From contig NZ_CP108538.1 of the NCBI RefSeq assembly GCF_035994185.1, positions 1,364,001 through 1,428,000 on the forward strand: DNA of 64,000 bases, in the 5' to 3' direction. Positions within the stretch are counted from its first letter, which is position 1. Each line of letters starts with the position of its first letter. Position numbers and translations under genes: made by a program. This DNA is from Streptomyces sp. NBC_01217. GTDB taxonomy: Bacteria > Actinomycetota > Actinomycetes > Streptomycetales > Streptomycetaceae. This document shows positions 60,318 through 64,000 of the stretch, in pieces. The notes beneath the pieces were generated by a model, which saw only the letters and a program-made list of their open reading frames with translations, ran no database searches and was not told the DNA's origin.

Positions 60318-61480
60318 CGGTTCACCTCGCGCACGGTGTCGTCCACCCGTACGTGGTCGAAGGCGCCCCGCAGCACCGTTCGCTCCCGCTCGTCCGCCGC
60401 GGACCCGCCCCGCACATGTGCCACGAAGTCCTCCGCGATCTGCTGGTCGTCACGTCCCTTGAGGCGCTGTGCGTACGAGGCGAGCGGGTCGTCGGGGGCC
60501 CGGTCGGGCTCGAATACGAGGCTGAGTGTGTGCGGGAACCGTTCGACGAGACGGGCCATCGGCTCGGCCGGACGCGCCGGGTCGGTGAGCGTGGCCTCCA
60601 CCCAGGACTCCCGGTGCCGTTCCAGCTCGGGGTCGTCGATGAGGGTGTCGAGGCGGCCTCGGAGCCTGGCCAGCGGCCGGGGCGCCGGGCAGTCGATGCG
60701 CTCGGCGGCGATCCTGCCCGAGGCGTCGAGGTCGATCAGCCACATCGTCTTGCGGTGGTCGACCTCGGAGAAGGAGTACGCGAGCGGCGAGCCCGAGTAG
60801 CGGACGCGTTCGGTGACGGCCTGGCAGCCGTGCAGATGCCCGAGCGCGACGTAGTCGACGCCGTGGAAGACGCCTGCGGGTACAGCGGCCACCCCGCCGA
60901 CGGTGATGTCGCGTTCGCTGTCGCTGGGCTCGCCGCCCGCGACGAAGGCGTGGGCGAGCACCACGGACCTGGTGGTGTCCGCGCGGCCCGCGAGGTCGGC
61001 GCGGACCCGGTCCATGGCCGCGGTCAGGACCGCCTCGTGCCCGGCACGCTCCGCCTTGAAGACGTCCCTCACCAGGGCCGGTTCCAGGTAGGGCAGCCCG
61101 TAGAACGCCACGTCGCCGTGTGTGTCGCTCAGGACGACGGGGGTGGCGCAGAGGGCGGGATCGGTGCGCAGATGGATTCCGGCCCGCTCGATCAGGCCCG
61201 CGCCGACACCGAGCCTGCGTGCGGAGTCATGGTTCCCGGAGATCATGACGGTGGGCACACCGGCTGCGGCGAGCCGGTGCAGTGCGTCGTCGAAGAGCTC
61301 GACGGCGGAGAGCGGTGGAACGGCCCTGTCGTACACATCACCCGCGACGAGGACCACGTCCACCTCGTGTGCGTGCACCGTCGCCACCAGGTGGTCCAGA
61401 TAGGCGGCCTGGGCTTCGAGCAGGGAGACCCGGTGGAACGACCGTCCCAGGTGCCAGTCCGATGTGTGCAGAATTCTCAA
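60314..61480 (-). CDS. sbcD: DNA repair exonuclease SbcD
   Basis: A 388-residue Mre11-like metallophosphoesterase. Metal-site motifs are HTSDWHLGR (about 5-13), VAGDVYDR (about 45-52), ISGNHDSARR (about 82-91) and LGHLHG (about 215-220). The start is probably the TTG at 61480 (LRILHTSDWH, with GGAG upstream), which fits the family better than a GTG at 61516. It precedes and overlaps sbcC by 4 bp. Confidence 0.92.
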   Translation of the reverse strand: MRILHTSDWHLGRSFHRVSLLEAQAAYLDHLVATVHAHEVDVVLVAGDVYDRAVPPLSAVELFDDALHRLAAAGVPTVMISGNHDSARRLGVGAGLIERAGIHLRTDPALCATPVVLSDTHGDVAFYGLPYLEPALVRDVFKAERAGHEAVLTAAMDRVRADLAGRADTTRSVVLAHAFVAGGEPSDSERDITVGGVAAVPAGVFHGVDYVALGHLHGCQAVTERVRYSGSPLAYSFSEVDHRKTMWLIDLDASGRIAAERIDCPAPRPLARLRGRLDTLIDDPELERHRESWVEATLTDPARPAEPMARLVERFPHTLSLVFEPDRAPDDPLASYAQRLKGRDDQQIAEDFVAHVRGGSAADERERTVLRGAFDHVRVDDTVREVNR

Positions 61481-61649
61481 GTGCCGGCTCCGACCTGCAT
61501 TGTTCTCTTCCTCCACCCCTGGGGCCCGCTGCGCCGCGTGCCGTGATCACACCGCGCCTCGGCATCCGCACCGGCCACGCCGTCACCGGTGAGCCCCTGT
61601 CTCCTCACCGATCACAGTCTCCCATCACAGCCGACTGCCGCCGGGGCGT

Positions 61650-62597
61650 TCAGCCGAGAAGATCGATCCGCGTTCCGACAGAGAGCCGTTCCGCCTGTTG
61701 GTACGCGGCCCAGGCGACGGCCAGGTCCTGCCAGGGGAGCCCGACGGGCGCGTAGACGGAGCGGGTCGTGCCGGACGTACGACCTGGGTGCTCGCCACCG
61801 AGCAGTTCGCCGAGGGTGGCATCGGCGGCGGTGGCCGGCAGTCCTGCCGCGGCGAGGGCGCCCATCACCGCGGCCTGTTCGCGGTCGTCGACGACGAGGA
61901 GGGCCGCGGTGAGCAGATCGGCGGAGAGTTCCTGCTTGCCGGGTTCGTCGGCGCCGAGCGTGGTGAAGTGCTGTCCGGGGCGGGTGTCGGCCAGGCTCAG
62001 CAGGGGTGCGCGCGACCAGGTGGAGAGCAGCACGACGTCGGCGTCCGCGGCGATCCCGGTTGCGGAGGCGAGGACCCGGCCGTGGTGCCGGGCGGCGAAT
62101 TCCGCGGCGCGCTCCGGGTCCGTGTCCTGCACCACGAGATCCCGGAAGCCGCGCAGGCTCCGCAGTCCGCGGACCATGATCTCGGCCTGGGCGCCCGCGC
62201 CGACGACACCCAGCACTGCTTCGCCCGAGGGGTCGGGAGCGGCCAGGACGTGGGTGCCGAGAGCCGCGGCCAGTCCGGTCCGCCAGGCCGTGACACCGGC
62301 GGAGTCGAGCAGGGCGAGGAGTTCACCGTCCCGGCCGCTGTGCAGACAGATCACACCGCGCAGCGCGGGCCGGGCGCCCGGGAACTTGGCGTTGACCTTG
62401 ACGGTGTACGCGTCGATGCCCGGAAGGAGGCCGGGTATCAGGGCCGTCGCCGTGCCCGGGAACGGCAGATCGGTGCGCACGCGCTGCCCGGTGACCGTCG
62501 AGGAACCGACTTGGACGAACCCCTCTCGCAGGGCCTTCAGCGAGGCTTCCGGATCGAGGACGGCCAGGAGATCACTGCTGGTCAGAAGGAGGGTCAT
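61650..62597 (-). CDS. Ornithine cyclodeaminase / mu-crystallin family protein
   Basis: A 315-residue OCD family protein. The Rossmann motif is VLGVVGAGAQAEIMVRGLRS (about 126-145), and KVNAKFPGARPALRGVICLH (about 66-85) is the usual substrate-side block. The family includes ornithine cyclodeaminase, imine reductases and alanine dehydrogenases, and I cannot tell which it is. No Shine-Dalgarno sequence is visible at the ATG. Confidence 0.87.
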   Translation of the reverse strand: MTLLLTSSDLLAVLDPEASLKALREGFVQVGSSTVTGQRVRTDLPFPGTATALIPGLLPGIDAYTVKVNAKFPGARPALRGVICLHSGRDGELLALLDSAGVTAWRTGLAAALGTHVLAAPDPSGEAVLGVVGAGAQAEIMVRGLRSLRGFRDLVVQDTDPERAAEFAARHHGRVLASATGIAADADVVLLSTWSRAPLLSLADTRPGQHFTTLGADEPGKQELSADLLTAALLVVDDREQAAVMGALAAAGLPATAADATLGELLGGEHPGRTSGTTRSVYAPVGLPWQDLAVAWAAYQQAERLSVGTRIDLLG

Positions 62598-62654
62598 GCG
62601 CTCATTGTGCTGTGTGACACGCGCTCATCGTCCTGTTGCGTCATGCGCGCATCG

Positions 62655-63281
62655 TCAGGCGTCCCCGTACGCCTCGCCGCCCAGCTCCAGCCGGGCCTCA
62701 CCCGCCGTCGCGTCGGCCAGCCAGCCGCGGAACGCCTCGACATCGGCGTCCGGCAGCCCGATCTCGATGGTGACGGCCTCGCCGTAGCGGACCTCGCGGA
62801 CGCTGCGCCCGGTGGCCCTGAGGTCGTTCTCCAGCCTGCCCGCGCGCTGATGGCCGACGGTGACCGTGGCGAGGCGGAACCGCCGGCGGGTGATGGTGCC
62901 CAACTCGTCGAGGGCCTCCCCGACCACTCCCCCGTACGCCCGGATCAGTCCGCCCGCGCCGAGTTTCACACCGCCGTAGTAGCGGGTGACGACGGCGACG
63001 ACGTAGCGCATCTCACGGCGCGTCAGCATCTGCAGCATGGGGACGCCCGCGGTGCCACCGGGCTCTCCGTCGTCGCTCGCCTTCTGCACGGAGGCGTCGG
63101 CGCCGATCACGTACGCGAAGCAGTTGTGGGTGGCGGTCGGGTGTTCCTTGCGGACGCGTGCGACGAAGTCCTGCGCCACCTGTTCGGTGGCGGCGGGGGC
63201 GAGCGCGCAGATGAAGCGCGACCGGTTGATCTCGGTCTCGTGCACGCCCGCTCGGGCGACTGTCCGGTACTGCTCCTGCAT
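62655..63281 (-). CDS. YigZ/IMPACT-family protein
   Basis: A 208-residue protein of the conserved YigZ (UPF0029) family. The N-terminal IMPACT domain has the hallmark blocks SDDGEPGGTAGVPMLQ and VVTRYYGGVKLGAGGLIRAY (about 75-120), and a ferredoxin-like C-terminal domain follows. Function is poorly defined; a role in translation or RNA binding is proposed for the family. It is 57 bp upstream of the OCD gene on the same strand and could be co-transcribed. Confidence 0.92.
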   Translation of the reverse strand: MQEQYRTVARAGVHETEINRSRFICALAPAATEQVAQDFVARVRKEHPTATHNCFAYVIGADASVQKASDDGEPGGTAGVPMLQMLTRREMRYVVAVVTRYYGGVKLGAGGLIRAYGGVVGEALDELGTITRRRFRLATVTVGHQRAGRLENDLRATGRSVREVRYGEAVTIEIGLPDADVEAFRGWLADATAGEARLELGGEAYGDA

Positions 63282-63339
63282 CCGGCCACCCTATGCCCCG
63301 GCCGGGAATGGTCCGGAGCCGCTGTCCGTTGTCCGGATC

Positions 63340-63750
63340 ATGTACGCAGACGCAGAGACGATCCACAGGATCCTCCGGGACACGGGCGAGACCTGGGCGG
63401 TGGTGGGCCTGTCCGACAACCGCTCGCGCGCGGCCTATCGCGTCGCCGAGGTGCTCCAGCACTTCGGCAAGCGGGTGGTGCCGGTGCACCCGAAGGCGGA
63501 GCGTGTTCACGGCGAGGACGGCTACGCCTCACTGGCCGACATACCGTTCCCGGTCGATGTGGTGGACGTCTTCGTCAACAGCGAACTGGCGGGCGCGGTG
63601 GCCGACGAGGCGGTGGCGGTCGGCGCGAAGGCGGTCTGGTTCCAGCTCGGGGTGATCGACACCGAGGCGTACGAGCGCACCCGGGCGGCCGGGCTCGACA
63701 TGGTCATGGACCGCTGCCCCGCCATCGAGATCCCCGCGCTGAGCCGCTAG
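63340..63750 (+). CDS. CoA-binding protein (YccU/YneT type)
   Basis: A 136-residue Rossmann-like CoA-binding domain protein. The N-terminal WAVVGLSDNRSRAAYRVAEV block (about 19-38) and the late VWFQLGVIDTEAYERTRAAG (about 97-116) are typical. The ATG at 63340 is supported by GGATC only weakly. It is divergent from yigZ. Function unknown. Confidence 0.9.
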   Translation: MYADAETIHRILRDTGETWAVVGLSDNRSRAAYRVAEVLQHFGKRVVPVHPKAERVHGEDGYASLADIPFPVDVVDVFVNSELAGAVADEAVAVGAKAVWFQLGVIDTEAYERTRAAGLDMVMDRCPAIEIPALSR

Positions 63751-63822
63751 CCGCAGCGCGCTACCTCTCGTCCGAATGTGCGTGGTGTCACACCCGGCGT
63801 CCGGCTGGGAGAATGGCCCGCT

Positions 63823-64000
63823 GTGAGTACTACGACCGCGCCGACCGTCCGTCACAGCCGGACCGGTCTGGCCGGGCAGCTGTCCGAACTCGGGGTGGAG
63901 CAGAACGGCGTCCTCCTGGTGCATGCGTCGATGCGTGCCGTGGGGCCGGTGAGCGGCGGGGTGCGGGCAGTGGTCTGCGCGTTGCGGGATGCCCTCGGCG
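63823..64000 (+). CDS. AAC(3)-like aminoglycoside N3'-acetyltransferase family (3' end outside window)
   Basis: 59 codons from a GTG at 63823 read like the N-terminus of the AAC(3) family: VRHSRTGLAGQLSELGVEQ, then the conserved LLVHASMRAVGPVSGGVRAV stretch. Family members acetylate the 3-amino group of aminoglycosides, and many chromosomal copies have other substrates. Only the first 59 residues are visible, so activity cannot be judged. Confidence 0.78.
   Translation, partial: MSTTTAPTVRHSRTGLAGQLSELGVEQNGVLLVHASMRAVGPVSGGVRAVVCALRDALG

Noticed and set aside
1..64000. CRISPR array, tRNA or rRNA genes, prophage or antibiotic gene cluster
   Set aside because: I saw no regularly spaced direct repeats, no tRNA or rRNA motifs, no phage structural genes and no PKS/NRPS modules.

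Overview
This 64 kb window is chromosomal DNA of a streptomycete (Streptomyces or a close relative). The evidence is very high G+C with strong GC3 codon bias, streptomycete gene families throughout (SpoIIE-type phosphatase with an anti-sigma kinase domain, ECF41 and ECF42 sigma factors, DUF885, MocR, GntR/UTRA, Tat-exported PhoD), and a copy of the short palindromic repeat common in Streptomyces genomes. I see no rRNA, tRNA, CRISPR array or prophage.

Layout. 1-6 kb: 3' part of a PAS/GAF/SpoIIE phosphatase gene, a GNAT acetyltransferase, a translationally coupled pair of CNNM/HlyC membrane proteins, an SGNH hydrolase. 6.2-27.6 kb: an island that looks like the OsdR/DevR(DosR) dormancy and low-oxygen regulon. 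It holds a DevS/OsdK-like sensor kinase and a separately encoded DevR/OsdR-like regulator, three tandem-domain universal stress proteins, two DoxX-like membrane proteins, zinc alcohol dehydrogenase, GAPDH, pyruvate formate-lyase with its activating enzyme, pyruvate phosphate dikinase, an HPF-like protein, a CBS-BON protein, a PPOX-fold protein and an Rv1733c-like membrane protein. Between the intact genes lie remnants of adhE, phosphoketolase, narK, a PPOX gene and a usp gene. A family of 16-bp imperfect palindromes (half-site near RGGRCC), often in tandem 20-23 bp apart, sits upstream of nearly all these genes and even upstream of remnants. It shares its GGGAC core with the mycobacterial DevR box.

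28-32 kb: one large secreted protein joining a phosphodiester-glycosidase domain to a metallophosphoesterase domain. 32-35.3 kb: scar tissue (FemX fragment, IS5-type transposase fragment, Tn3 transposase C-terminus) around an ECF42 sigma factor and its YCII/DGPF partner; the sigma gene carries an in-frame copy of the Streptomyces short palindromic repeat. 35.4-41.8 kb: purB, mug, a hypothetical gene, and a divergent ABC exporter/two-component system sharing a promoter with two tandem palindromes. 41.9-48.5 kb: regulators (ROK, GntR/UTRA, ECF41, MocR), an alpha/beta hydrolase and an EamA exporter. 48.5-57.1 kb: PhoD phosphatase, a decayed DUF6493-like gene, a membrane ACT-GNAT protein, two Lrp regulators each divergent from a sulfur-related enzyme, and a DUF885 protein. 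57.1-64 kb: sbcDC, an ornithine cyclodeaminase-like gene, a YigZ protein, a CoA-binding protein and the start of an AAC(3)-like gene.

How the island may work: OsdK would sense redox or gas ligands through its GAF domains and phosphorylate OsdR, which would bind the 16-bp boxes. The enzymes form a lower-glycolysis and fermentation branch (GAPDH, PPDK, PFL, alcohol dehydrogenase; formerly also AdhE, phosphoketolase and NarK), while the Usp, HPF-like, CBS and Rv1733c-like proteins fit a hibernating cell. The decayed genes suggest a fuller anaerobic-survival module that is being lost here.
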